A stretch of 64,000 bases of DNA from an uncultured Roseovarius sp. (GTDB taxonomy: Bacteria > Pseudomonadota > Alphaproteobacteria > Rhodobacterales > Rhodobacteraceae), in NCBI GenBank assembly GCA_947503145.1, contig CANNCP010000007.1:168409-232408 (forward strand), in the 5' to 3' direction. The notes beneath the pieces were generated by a model, which was given only the letters and a program-made list of their open reading frames with translations, was not told where the DNA came from and searched no databases. Below, piece after piece: positions 55,865-63,819 of the stretch (positions within the stretch are counted from its first letter, which is position 1; every line of letters begins with the position of its first letter). A program made the position numbers and the translations under genes.

Positions 55865-56776
55865 ATGTCAATCAGACCGACACTGGAAACCCGCAAGGCG
55901 CAGGCCACGATGGAAGGAGCCGGCGTGCACCTGCATCGTGCTTTTGGGTTTCACGACCCCAGCGAACTGGACCCGTTCCTGCTGTTCGATGATTTCCGCA
56001 ATGAAGACCCGGCGCAATACGAGCGCGGCTTTCCCTGGCATCCGCACCGGGGCATCGAGACGATCACCTACGTCCTCTCGGGCAGCGTCGATCATGCCGA
56101 CAGCCTGGGCAACAAGGGCAGCCTTGGCGCAGGCGACGTGCAATGGATGACGGCGGGATCAGGCATCCTGCATCAAGAGATGCCACACGGCAACGCGGCG
56201 GGTCAGATGCATGGCTTTCAGCTCTGGGGGAACCTGCCGTCAGACCTGAAGATGACCGCGCCGCGCTATCAGGATGTCACCTCGGGCGAGATCCCGGAAA
56301 TCATCGAGGATGACGGCACGGTCGTGCGTGTGGTCGTCGGCCAGTTCTGGGGCAGGCGCGGCCCGGTGGACGGGATTGCGGCAGACCCGCAATACCTTGA
56401 TATCTCGGTGCCACCCGGGGTGCGCAAGACGTTTCCGGTCGACACTTACCGCCGCGCTTTCGCCTATGTGTTCGAAGGCTCGGGTGCGTTCGCCGATGCC
56501 AGTACGCCCACCGGCGTACTGCTGGAGAAAGAGGTGCAGGGGCAAGAGGTCAACATCCGCGACATGTCCGGCAACCGCACGCTGATCCGGTTCGGTTCCG
56601 GTGACGAGGTGACGGTGCAAGCGGGTGTAGAGGGGCTACGCTTCTTGCTGGTCTCCGGCGCGCCGATTGCCGAACCGGTCGCCTGGCACGGTCCGATCGT
56701 GATGAATACTCAGGCCGAACTGCGGACTGCGGTGCAAGAGTTGCAGAACGGTACATTCATCAAACCCGCGCACTGA
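55865..56776 (+). CDS. pirin family protein
   Basis: A bicupin of 303 residues. The N-terminal cupin holds the metal-binding histidines in PWHPHRGIETITY (about 57-69) and a QWMTAGSGILHQE motif (about 96-108); a pirin C-terminal domain follows. Bacterial pirins include quercetinase-like dioxygenases and redox modulators, so the biochemical role is uncertain. AAAGGAG precedes the ATG at 55865. A tetR-type gene is convergent with it. Confidence 0.9.
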   Translation: MSIRPTLETRKAQATMEGAGVHLHRAFGFHDPSELDPFLLFDDFRNEDPAQYERGFPWHPHRGIETITYVLSGSVDHADSLGNKGSLGAGDVQWMTAGSGILHQEMPHGNAAGQMHGFQLWGNLPSDLKMTAPRYQDVTSGEIPEIIEDDGTVVRVVVGQFWGRRGPVDGIAADPQYLDISVPPGVRKTFPVDTYRRAFAYVFEGSGAFADASTPTGVLLEKEVQGQEVNIRDMSGNRTLIRFGSGDEVTVQAGVEGLRFLLVSGAPIAEPVAWHGPIVMNTQAELRTAVQELQNGTFIKPAH

Positions 56777-56802
56777 AAAACGCGGCCCTGAGCGGTGCAG
56801 GC

Positions 56803-57390
56803 TCAGGCCGCTACCACCTTGCGCACCATCTCCCAGTAAAGCGCTTCGACATCGTCCAGGCTCAATCGCCCGTCCTGCCGAAACCATGTGCTCACCCCCG
56901 TCAGCATGGCAATCACCGCCATGGCTGTCACCTTCGGGTCTGCCGCGGCAAAACCTCCGGTCTCGATCCCGCGCCGGATGATTGCCTCGAGCTGTCCCTC
57001 GTAGTCACGGCGCAGGTCTTCGATCACCGCGAAATTATCCGCCTCCAGGTTGCGCAGCTCCATGTAGGAGACAAAGACCTCATCGGGTCGGCGCGAATGG
57101 AACCGGATATGAAACCGGGTAAAGGCTTCCAATGCGTCCAACGGCGCGTCTCTTCGGGGGGCGGCGGCCCAGGCAGCCAGCAGTTCCTGCATATGGCTCT
57201 GCATCAGATCGAACAGCAGGCTCTGCTTGTCCGGTGTGTAGTTATAGAGCGCCCCTGCCTGCAGCCCCACCTCGGCCGCGATCTTGCGCATCGACACCGC
57301 CGCATAGCCATGCTGTGCGAAAAGCCGCAGGGCGGCTGCACGGACGCGCGGACGCGTCGTGCCGGAATGGGAACCTTGGGTGCGGGCCAT
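56803..57390 (-). CDS. TetR/AcrR-family transcriptional regulator
   Basis: A 195-residue repressor-type protein. The N-terminal helix-turn-helix (about 14-57) contains the TetR signature LRLFAQHGYAAVSMRKIAAE, and the C-terminal ligand domain includes YNYTPDKQSLL. The ligand is unknown. A perfect palindrome lies 14 bases upstream of its start, consistent with autoregulation. The regulated partner could be itself alone, or the divergent lipoprotein gene. Confidence 0.92.
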   Translation of the reverse strand: MARTQGSHSGTTRPRVRAAALRLFAQHGYAAVSMRKIAAEVGLQAGALYNYTPDKQSLLFDLMQSHMQELLAAWAAAPRRDAPLDALEAFTRFHIRFHSRRPDEVFVSYMELRNLEADNFAVIEDLRRDYEGQLEAIIRRGIETGGFAAADPKVTAMAVIAMLTGVSTWFRQDGRLSLDDVEALYWEMVRKVVAA

Positions 57391-57403
57391 GTGCGGAATT
57401 TAA

Positions 57404-57419
57404 CTGAACATTCGTTCAG
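57404..57419. promoter_or_regulatory. palindromic TetR-type operator
   Basis: CTGAAC-ATTC-GTTCAG is a perfect 6-bp inverted repeat resembling TGAAC..GTTCA operators of TetR/AcrR proteins. It sits between the divergent tetR and lipoprotein genes, close to the tetR start. Confidence 0.7.
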
Positions 57420-57509
57420 ATCAAAGCCCCCGCTTGCCCAGACCCGCAAAAGAATGGCAAGACGGTCCCACGCCGCCCCAAACCGGGGCCTTGATCCGGG
57501 ACCCATTCC

Positions 57510-57809
57510 ATGCGCCTTGCGCCCGTCACCCTGCCCCTTGCGCTGATCCTCGTGGCCGCGCTGCCTGCCTGCAGCCAGTTCCCCGCGCTTGATGCTACCG
57601 TCAGCGAGGATATTCGCAATGCGTCCTACCCCGATCTCGTGCCGCTTGATACGCTGGACATCCGTACCGCCCCGGGGCGCATCACGCCGGGCACCGTGAA
57701 AACCATGGAGGCGCGCGTCGCACGGCTCAAGGCGCGTGCGGCCCGTCTGCGCGGCACCGTGATCGACCGGGATACGCACACCCGGATGCAGGACGGCATC
57801 GCCTCCTGA
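57510..57809 (+). CDS. small lipoprotein, unknown function
   Basis: A 99-residue product with a lipoprotein signal (lipobox LPAC, lipidated cysteine at residue 21). A short mature domain ends in an arginine/alanine-rich, probably helical segment (about 62-85). I do not recognise a family. No strong ribosome site precedes the ATG. It is 83 bases upstream of hom on the same strand and divergent from tetR. Confidence 0.65.
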   Translation: MRLAPVTLPLALILVAALPACSQFPALDATVSEDIRNASYPDLVPLDTLDIRTAPGRITPGTVKTMEARVARLKARAARLRGTVIDRDTHTRMQDGIAS

Positions 57810-57892
57810 CGGCGCCGCCAAAACCCGCGTTGCATGGTCCCCGCGATCCATGTACATCGCGCCAGACACCCATTTATAGCGGAGATACGCCC

Positions 57893-59179
57893 ATGACTGA
57901 CCCATTGCGCCTAGGGATTGCCGGTTTGGGCACGGTCGGTGTAGGTACCGTCAGGATCATCCGGCAAAAGGCCAAACTGCTGGCCGCTCGTGCAGGCCGT
58001 CCGATCCAGATCATCGCCGTATCAGCACGTTCACGCAACAAGGAACGCGGCGTCAACCTGTCCGGCTATGCCTGGGAGGATGATCCGGTCACGCTGGCGC
58101 AACGTGACGACATTGATGTATTCGTCGAATTGATGGGCGGTTCCGAAGGCTCGGCAAAGGATGCCACCGAAGCCGCCATCGCGGCCGGCAAGGATGTGGT
58201 CACCGCCAACAAGGCACTGCTGGCGCATCATGGCCACGCGCTGGCGCTCGCCGCCGAAGAAGCCGGGTGCGCAATCCGTTTTGAGGCGGCCGTGGCAGGC
58301 GGCATCCCGGTTATCAAGGCGCTGAGCGAGGGGCTGGCAGGCAATGAAATCACCCGCGTGATGGGTGTCATGAACGGCACTTGCAACTACATCCTCACCC
58401 GGATGCAGGCAGAGGGGCTGGGCTATAATGCGCTCTTCGAGGAGGCCGGCAAGCTCGGATATCTCGAAGCCGATCCCAATCTCGACGTGGGCGGCATTGA
58501 TGCCGGGCACAAGCTGGCGCTGCTGGCCGCCATCGCCTTTGGCACCCAGGTCGATTTCGACGCCGTGGAACTGGAGGGAATCGAAAATATCACCATCGAG
58601 GACATCCGCCACGCCGCCGACATGGGCTACCGGATCAAGCTGCTGGGCGTCTGCCAGATGACCGGACGCGGATTGGAACAGCGCATGTCACCCTGCCTCG
58701 TGCCCGACAACAGCCCGCTGGGACAGCTGGAGGGCGGCACCAACATGTGCGTTCTTGAGGGTGACAATGTCGAACAGATCGTGCTGCGCGGCCCCGGTGC
58801 GGGCATGGGGCCGACCGCCAGCGCGGTGATGGCCGACGTGATGGATATCGCGCGCGGTTTTCGCATGCCGGTCTTCGGCCAGCCCGCCGCCGGGCTGGTA
58901 CGCGCCGCGCCCGCTCGCGCGGTCACGCCTGCACCCTACTATCTGCGCCTCGGGCTGGAAGACAAGCCGGGCGCGTTGGCCAAGGTCACCGCGGTGCTGG
59001 GCGAGGCGGGCGTGTCGATCAACCGGATGCGCCAATACCGGCATGTTGACAGCACGGCACCCGTGCTGATCGTCACCCACAAGACGACGCGCGCAGCACT
59101 CGACATGGCACTGGAGGCCATGTCGCGGCTCGATGTCATGATCGCCGAACCCGTCGCGCTGCGCATAGAGAGCGTCTGA
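57893..59179 (+). CDS. hom: homoserine dehydrogenase
   Basis: Reduces aspartate-4-semialdehyde to homoserine for threonine and methionine synthesis. The 428 residues have an N-terminal Rossmann motif GIAGLGTVGVGTV (8-20), a central catalytic domain with GVMNGTCNYILT, and a C-terminal ACT domain (about 350-428) for feedback control, probably by threonine. I chose the ATG at 57893, preceded by GGAGAT. It starts a co-directional hom-glpX-recJ group. Confidence 0.96.
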   Translation: MTDPLRLGIAGLGTVGVGTVRIIRQKAKLLAARAGRPIQIIAVSARSRNKERGVNLSGYAWEDDPVTLAQRDDIDVFVELMGGSEGSAKDATEAAIAAGKDVVTANKALLAHHGHALALAAEEAGCAIRFEAAVAGGIPVIKALSEGLAGNEITRVMGVMNGTCNYILTRMQAEGLGYNALFEEAGKLGYLEADPNLDVGGIDAGHKLALLAAIAFGTQVDFDAVELEGIENITIEDIRHAADMGYRIKLLGVCQMTGRGLEQRMSPCLVPDNSPLGQLEGGTNMCVLEGDNVEQIVLRGPGAGMGPTASAVMADVMDIARGFRMPVFGQPAAGLVRAAPARAVTPAPYYLRLGLEDKPGALAKVTAVLGEAGVSINRMRQYRHVDSTAPVLIVTHKTTRAALDMALEAMSRLDVMIAEPVALRIESV

Positions 59180-59278
59180 ACCCGCCACCCTCCCGACCCT
59201 TGTGCGGCCCAATATGTGCCGATAAAGCTGATTGTACCGCCAGGTGCCTGCCCCAAACCCCGAGAAGGAACACCTCAG

Positions 59279-60244
59279 ATGACCGCTGAACCCGATTTCA
59301 ACGACCGCATGCTCTCGCTCGGGCTGGCCCGTGTTTCCGAGGCCGCTGCCCTGGCCTGCGTCAACCTGATCGGACGCGGCGACGAAAAGGCCGCTGATCA
59401 GGCCGCGGTGAACGCAATGCGCGAGCAGCTCAACAAGCTCGCCATCAAGGGCGTCGTCGTGATCGGCGAAGGCGAACGCGACGAGGCGCCAATGCTGTTT
59501 ATCGGCGAGGAAGTGGGCAGCGGCGACGGCCCCGGCGTCGATATCGCGCTGGATCCGCTGGAAGGCACGACCCTGACTGCCAAGGCGATGCCGAACGCCC
59601 TGACCGTGATCGCCATGGCCCCGCGCGGCAGCCTGCTGCATGCCCCTGACGTCTACATGGACAAGCTGGCCATCGGCCCGGGCTATCCCAAGGACGCGGT
59701 GTCGCTGGACATGTCCCCGCGCGAGCGGGTCGAGGCACTGGCCGCCGCCCGTGGCTGCGCCCCGTCCGAAATCACCGTCTGCGTGCTGGAACGCCCCCGC
59801 CACGAGGCGATGATCGCCGAATTGCGCAGCACAGGTGCCGCAGTCTACCTGATCTCCGACGGGGATGTGGCGGGTGTGATCCACTGCGCCGAAGCGCGCC
59901 TGACGGGCATCGACATGTACATGGGATCGGGTGGCGCCCCCGAGGGCGTGCTGGCCGCATCCGCGCTGAAATGCATGGGCGGTCAGATCTGGGGGCGGCT
60001 GCTGTTTCGCAACGACGACGAGAGGGGCCGCGCCAGCAAGGCCGGCATCACCGATTTTGACCGCGTCTACAGCCGCGATGAAATGGTTACCCGCGATGTG
60101 ATCTTTGCTGCGACCGGCGTCACCGACGGCTCGCTCGTCGCGGGCATCAAACGCCGCCCGGGCTATGTCGAGACCGAAACCGTGCTGATGCGGTCCAAGA
60201 CCGGCTCCGTGCGTCGGATGCTCTACCGTAATCCAGTGAAGTGA
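59279..60244 (+). CDS. glpX: class II fructose-1,6-bisphosphatase
   Basis: Hydrolyses fructose-1,6-bisphosphate in gluconeogenesis. The 321 residues carry GlpX-family motifs: VVIGEGERDEAPML (about 60-73), DPLEGTTLTAKAM and ISDGDVAG, with acidic metal ligands in EGERDE and DPLEGT. GAGAAGGAA precedes the ATG at 59279. Adjacency to hom is a recurrent arrangement in alphaproteobacteria. Some GlpX enzymes also use sedoheptulose-1,7-bisphosphate. Confidence 0.95.
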   Translation: MTAEPDFNDRMLSLGLARVSEAAALACVNLIGRGDEKAADQAAVNAMREQLNKLAIKGVVVIGEGERDEAPMLFIGEEVGSGDGPGVDIALDPLEGTTLTAKAMPNALTVIAMAPRGSLLHAPDVYMDKLAIGPGYPKDAVSLDMSPRERVEALAAARGCAPSEITVCVLERPRHEAMIAELRSTGAAVYLISDGDVAGVIHCAEARLTGIDMYMGSGGAPEGVLAASALKCMGGQIWGRLLFRNDDERGRASKAGITDFDRVYSRDEMVTRDVIFAATGVTDGSLVAGIKRRPGYVETETVLMRSKTGSVRRMLYRNPVK

Positions 60245-60264
60245 CCTGCGGCCACCTCCGGCAG

Positions 60265-60291
60265 GAGTATTTACGGAAAAATGAAAGGGGG
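60265..60291 (+). repeat. recurrent GAGTATTT..GGA..AAATGAA motif
   Basis: GAGTATTTACGGAAAAATGA then AAGGGGG in the glpX-recJ gap. It matches 31019-31043 (minus strand) nearly base for base. The ATG at 60281 lies within the motif, which weakens it as the recJ start. Confidence 0.55.
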
Positions 60292-60295
60292 CGCG

Positions 60296-62041
60296 GTGTC
60301 GGCATTTCTGGGCGTTGAGCACTCCCTGACCGGGCGGCGCTGGATCGGCCCGACCGTAGAGGTGGACCGGCAGGCCGAAGCGCTGGCGCAACAGACCACC
60401 CTGCCCCGCCCGCTGTGTCAGGTGCTGGCCCGGCGCGGCGTGGAGCCGATCGAGGCCGAGAGCTTCCTCGCGCCGCAGCTCCGTGATCTTCTGCCGGATC
60501 CCCGTGGATTGAAGGATATGGAACGCGCGGCGGCACGGTTGCTGACGGCAGTAGCCGCCGCTGAACGGATCGCGATCTTTGCCGATTACGACGTGGATGG
60601 CGGCAGTTCTGCCGCGTTGCTGATCGACTGGCTGCGACAAATGGGGCGCGACGCCACGCTCTATGTGCCCGATCGGATCGACGAGGGCTACGGGCCGAAT
60701 GACGAGGCGATGGCGGCACTCGCAAAGGCGCATGACCTGATCCTCTGCGTCGATTGCGGTACGCTGAGCCACGGCCCCGTAGCGGCGGCCAAAGGGGCCG
60801 ATGTGGTCATCCTGGACCACCACCTGGGCGGTGAGACGCTGCCCGAGGCGCTGGCGGTAGTGAACCCCAACCGACAGGACGAGAGCGGCGACCTGGCGCA
60901 TCTCTGCGCGGCGGCGGTGGTGTTCCTGCTGCTGGTCGAGGCCGGCCGCCAATTACGCGAGGCAGGCCAGAGCGGGCCGGACCTGATCGCGATGCTCGAT
61001 CTGGTGGCGCTGGCGACGGTCGCGGATGTGGCGCCGCTCATCGGGGTCAACCGCGCCTTTGTGCGGCAGGGCTTGCGAATCATGGGGCGGCGCGACCGCC
61101 CGGGGCTGGTCGCGCTGTCGGATGTGGCGCGGCTGGATACCGCACCCGCCGCCTATCATCTGGGCTATGTGCTGGGGCCGCGCGTGAATGCCGGAGGGCG
61201 CATCGGCAAGGCCGACCTTGGCGCGCGACTGCTGTCGAGCCTCGATCCGGCCGAGGCGCGGGCAATGGCCGAGCGCCTCGATCACCTGAACACCGAACGG
61301 CGCGAGATCGAAACTGCCGTGCAGGCCGCCGCCCTCGATCAGGCCGAGGCCCGGGGCCTTGATGCGCCGCTCGTCTGGGCTGCGGGCGAAGGGTGGCACC
61401 CCGGCGTCGTCGGCATCGTCGCCAGCCGCCTCAAGGAGGCCGCCAACCGGCCTGCCATCGTGATCGGCTTTGACGGCGAGACCGGCAAGGGATCAGGCCG
61501 GTCGATCAGCGGCGTTGATCTGGGTGCCGCCATCCAGCGGCTGACGGCAGAGGGGCTGCTGCTCAAGGGCGGCGGGCACAAGATGGCAGCCGGCCTGACC
61601 GTGGCACGAGATCAGCTGGAGGCCGCGATGGACCGCCTGTCGGCGCTGCTGGCGCGACAAGGGGCAGACCGCGCGGGCGCCGCTGACCTCACGCTGGACG
61701 GACTGATGATGCCCGGAGCGGCAACACCTGAGCTGATTGCTCAAGTCGACACCGCAGGCCCCTTTGGAGCCAGCGCACCAGCGCCGCGCTATGCCTTTGC
61801 CGACATGAGAATCACCTTTGCAAAGCGCGTGGGTGACCGCCACCTCAAGCTGCGCTTTGGCGACGGTACCGGCCCGCAACTGGACGCGATCTCTTTCGGG
61901 GCGTTCGATGGCCCTCTCGGCCCTGCGCTGGAGGCACATGGCGGGGCACGGTTTCACCTCGCCGGGCGGCTGGAGATAAACCGCTGGCAGGGCCGCGAGA
62001 GCGTGCAACTCCGGCTGGAGGACGCTGCAGCCGTGGCCTGA
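60296..62041 (+). CDS. recJ: single-stranded-DNA-specific exonuclease RecJ
   Basis: 5'-3' single-strand exonuclease of recombination and mismatch repair. The protein (581 residues from this start) has DHH-family motifs: FADYDVDGGSSAALL, DCGTLSH, LDHHLGG, and a DHHA1 domain with GGGHKMAAG, then an OB-like C-terminal domain. I prefer the GTG at 60296, with AAGGGGG a few bases upstream. The alternative ATG at 60281 adds five residues and lies in a repeated intergenic motif. Confidence 0.93.
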   Translation: MSAFLGVEHSLTGRRWIGPTVEVDRQAEALAQQTTLPRPLCQVLARRGVEPIEAESFLAPQLRDLLPDPRGLKDMERAAARLLTAVAAAERIAIFADYDVDGGSSAALLIDWLRQMGRDATLYVPDRIDEGYGPNDEAMAALAKAHDLILCVDCGTLSHGPVAAAKGADVVILDHHLGGETLPEALAVVNPNRQDESGDLAHLCAAAVVFLLLVEAGRQLREAGQSGPDLIAMLDLVALATVADVAPLIGVNRAFVRQGLRIMGRRDRPGLVALSDVARLDTAPAAYHLGYVLGPRVNAGGRIGKADLGARLLSSLDPAEARAMAERLDHLNTERREIETAVQAAALDQAEARGLDAPLVWAAGEGWHPGVVGIVASRLKEAANRPAIVIGFDGETGKGSGRSISGVDLGAAIQRLTAEGLLLKGGGHKMAAGLTVARDQLEAAMDRLSALLARQGADRAGAADLTLDGLMMPGAATPELIAQVDTAGPFGASAPAPRYAFADMRITFAKRVGDRHLKLRFGDGTGPQLDAISFGAFDGPLGPALEAHGGARFHLAGRLEINRWQGRESVQLRLEDAAAVA

Positions 62042-62153
62042 AACCCCTGCGCGGGGCGCAGACCAGTCACAAGATGCAGATTGCCGCGGAATCCGGAACT
62101 TTCCCCTTGCACATGAAACCGGATTTGCCTACCAAGCGCCACACGTCAGCGCT

Positions 62154-62228
62154 GGCCCGTTCGTCTATCGGTTAGGACGCCAGGTTTTCAACCTGGAAAG
62201 AGGGGTTCGATTCCCCTACGGGCTGCCA
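62154..62228 (+). tRNA. tRNA-Glu (anticodon UUC)
   Basis: A full cloverleaf is visible. Acceptor GGCCCGT (62154-62160) pairs with ACGGGCT (62218-62224). Anticodon stem CCAGG/CCTGG holds loop TTTTCAA (anticodon TTC). T-arm is AGGGG-TTCGATT-CCCCT, discriminator G, and the encoded CCA ends at 62228. It is a possible integration site for mobile DNA. Confidence 0.97.
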
Positions 62229-62284
62229 CCAACTTCATCGTAAATTGTTGAATTAGTTATATAAACTGACTCAGGAATTTATGG

Positions 62285-62308
62285 TTCCCACCAGTTTTCC
62301 CACCAGTT
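62285..62308 (+). repeat. exact 12-bp tandem repeat after tRNA-Glu
   Basis: TTCCCACCAGTT occurs twice back to back (62285-62296 and 62297-62308), 57 bases after the tRNA. Its position fits integrase arm-binding sites near an attachment site, but no integrase is visible, so this is only a suggestion. Confidence 0.45.
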
Positions 62309-62378
62309 GGCCAATCGCTGCCGCTGTTTCTTCTGTCCGCCCATCGCATTGGGCACATTCAAATGGAAGGAATACAAA

Positions 62379-62492
62379 ATGCAGTTGGAAGAATTTTACA
62401 TGGCTATGCGCAACCTCGACCCATGTTCACGGGCTAAGTTGCTCGCCACGATAAGAGAAGAGCAAGCCTCTCAAGACCACCACACTGAATAG
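62379..62492 (+). CDS. short hypothetical protein (possibly the 5' part of an interrupted gene)
   Basis: A 37-residue frame starting MQLEEFYMAMRNLDPCSRAK with GGAAGG 8 bases upstream of its ATG, ending at TAG (62490-62492). The same frame stays open after the TAG for another 85 codons. It may be a real small gene or the start of a 123-residue gene broken by one nonsense change. No family recognised. Confidence 0.45.
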   Translation: MQLEEFYMAMRNLDPCSRAKLLATIREEQASQDHHTE

Positions 62493-62750
62493 TTGGCCAA
62501 ATGGAAGGCCGCAAGAAATGCGTCGGTGGCCGCACCGGATGATTCATTGGCCGCGGCCCAGCAAACGCAGGCTGCTGAGGCGTTAAGCGTGCTGCTCGCG
62601 ACTACGCCCGCGACCTCTCGCGGAGGCCTAATGGCACAAATCACTTGGTTTGAAGAGGACCTCGGCGATTATGTAAAGGGAAACGCTTCACCTGCCCATG
62701 ACATGATCTTCAAAACCCTTTCCAAAAGCGTGATGAACATAGTCGACTAA
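62493..62750 (+). CDS. hypothetical protein (possibly the 3' part of an interrupted gene)
   Basis: An 85-codon frame beginning immediately after the TAG of the previous one and in the same phase; its first possible start is TTG at 62493, without a distinct ribosome site. The product is alanine-rich at the N-terminus and then amphipathic (ITWFEEDLGDYVKGN). Not recognised. Base composition is more AT-rich than the core genes to the left. Confidence 0.4.
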   Translation: MAKWKAARNASVAAPDDSLAAAQQTQAAEALSVLLATTPATSRGGLMAQITWFEEDLGDYVKGNASPAHDMIFKTLSKSVMNIVD

Positions 62751-62831
62751 CACGGCTCTGTGCCGCCACAGGTCAAGGTTGGGGTCAGGCATATTGATCG
62801 ACGCCACCTCTCCATTCAAGTCTGTGGGCCG

Positions 62832-62900
62832 CCACCCCCACCCCCTACAGGCCCATATGGCAAGGGGGTACGGGGGTCGATCTGGCCGGGGGGTGGGGGG
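62832..62900. repeat. C-run/G-run inverted repeat with quadruplex potential
   Basis: CCCCCACCCCC (62835-62845) is complementary to GGGGGTGGGGG within 62888-62900. Two further runs of five G lie between (62864-62868 and 62872-62876), so the plus strand has four long G-runs in 37 bases. It lies in the 297-base interval 62751-63047, where I see no gene. Confidence 0.55.
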
Positions 62901-63047
62901 TAAAATCCTGCGCGCCTGTCCTGTAGTCGTCTCCCCTTCTGGCGGCACACACGTTTTGCCGTTTCCCATTTTTTATTTTAATACTCAGCTTGGACCGTAA
63001 TACGGCAGTGCATTTTACACGTTCAACTCAGGTGGCAATGTACCACC

Positions 63048-63485
63048 ATGACCAACCTGACCGCGATCGAGCCCCGCCCCTTACGTATGCGCGCTGCACT
63101 GCGCCATGCGATTGATTTACGCGTCAAAAAGGGCATGACAATTGCGGCGGCCTGTGAAGAGGCTGGGATGAGCCCGCAAGGCTTCCACAAGGCCATGAAA
63201 CGGCCTGCAGTGAGAGATTACCTGCTAACCGTGCAGATGGAGTTTGTTGCCAGCGTTGAAGGCGAGAAAGCAATCTACAAAGCGCGCGCCTTCGAGGTTG
63301 GCATGAATCTTATGCTCAACTCCAAAAGCGAGGCCGTAAGAGCCAGAATGGTGGAATTCTTTGCAGGGGATGGGAAGGTTTCACCAGTTTCGGTTCACAT
63401 CGACGCGCGGCAACCAGGCGGTTATGAGTATGCGCGGCCTGAGCAACAGGTGGTCGAGATTCGGCCCGAGGAAGGCAAGGCGTGA
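63048..63485 (+). CDS. helix-turn-helix protein, possibly phage terminase small-subunit-like
   Basis: A 145-residue protein. Residues about 18-52 (AIDLRVKKGMTIAAACEEAG then MSPQGFHKAMKRP) look like a helix-turn-helix of the kind found in small terminase subunits and transposase-associated DNA-binding proteins. A helical middle and a proline/glutamate-rich tail follow. The assignment is weak; no large terminase or phage gene is in view. AGGTGG lies about 12 bases upstream. It belongs to the post-tRNA accessory region. Confidence 0.5.
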   Translation: MTNLTAIEPRPLRMRAALRHAIDLRVKKGMTIAAACEEAGMSPQGFHKAMKRPAVRDYLLTVQMEFVASVEGEKAIYKARAFEVGMNLMLNSKSEAVRARMVEFFAGDGKVSPVSVHIDARQPGGYEYARPEQQVVEIRPEEGKA

Positions 63486-63522
63486 GCGCCTTCCAGCCAT
63501 TGCGCTGACTGAGGCGATTTGT

Positions 63523-63819
63523 CTATTCCCGACCTGGCCTATTGGCTTCAATCCATCCGCTGCGCAGATTGTCATAGCAGGTTAATCGCTCCTCGTCGTC
63601 CGAATAGGCTGATCCGCACGCCACCACCAAGAAGCTGATGTTCGTAAGTCGGCTGACGCACGCTTCCATCGCGATTTGATCGTGTAAAGCATTCGGACAA
63701 AAAACTGTGAGGCCGTCACTGATAGCCTGGATCATCCGCGCATTATGATCCGCGTCACTTTGGGCAAAAGCGCTAGAACCAATGAAGCCGACAAAGGCGG
63801 TTATCCTAAATAATCCCAT
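63523..63819 (-). CDS. small secreted protein, unknown function
   Basis: A 98-residue product with a signal peptide (about 1-19, GLFRITAFVGFIGSSAFAQ). The mature region has four cysteines (in VFCPNAL, EACVSRL, VACGSAY and LTCYDNL) that could form two disulfides. AAGGA lies about 8 bases before the ATG. No family recognised. It faces the helix-turn-helix gene convergently. Confidence 0.6.
   Translation of the reverse strand: MGLFRITAFVGFIGSSAFAQSDADHNARMIQAISDGLTVFCPNALHDQIAMEACVSRLTNISFLVVACGSAYSDDEERLTCYDNLRSGWIEANRPGRE

Noticed and set aside
60281..60295. ATG at 60281 as the recJ start
   Set aside because: The ATG is inside a motif repeated in other intergenic regions; the GTG at 60296 has a closer purine-rich ribosome site. 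It cannot be fully excluded.
58688..60952. A 754-codon minus-strand frame spanning hom, glpX and recJ
   Set aside because: It crosses three clear genes and their gaps. Composition is typical of antisense shadow frames.
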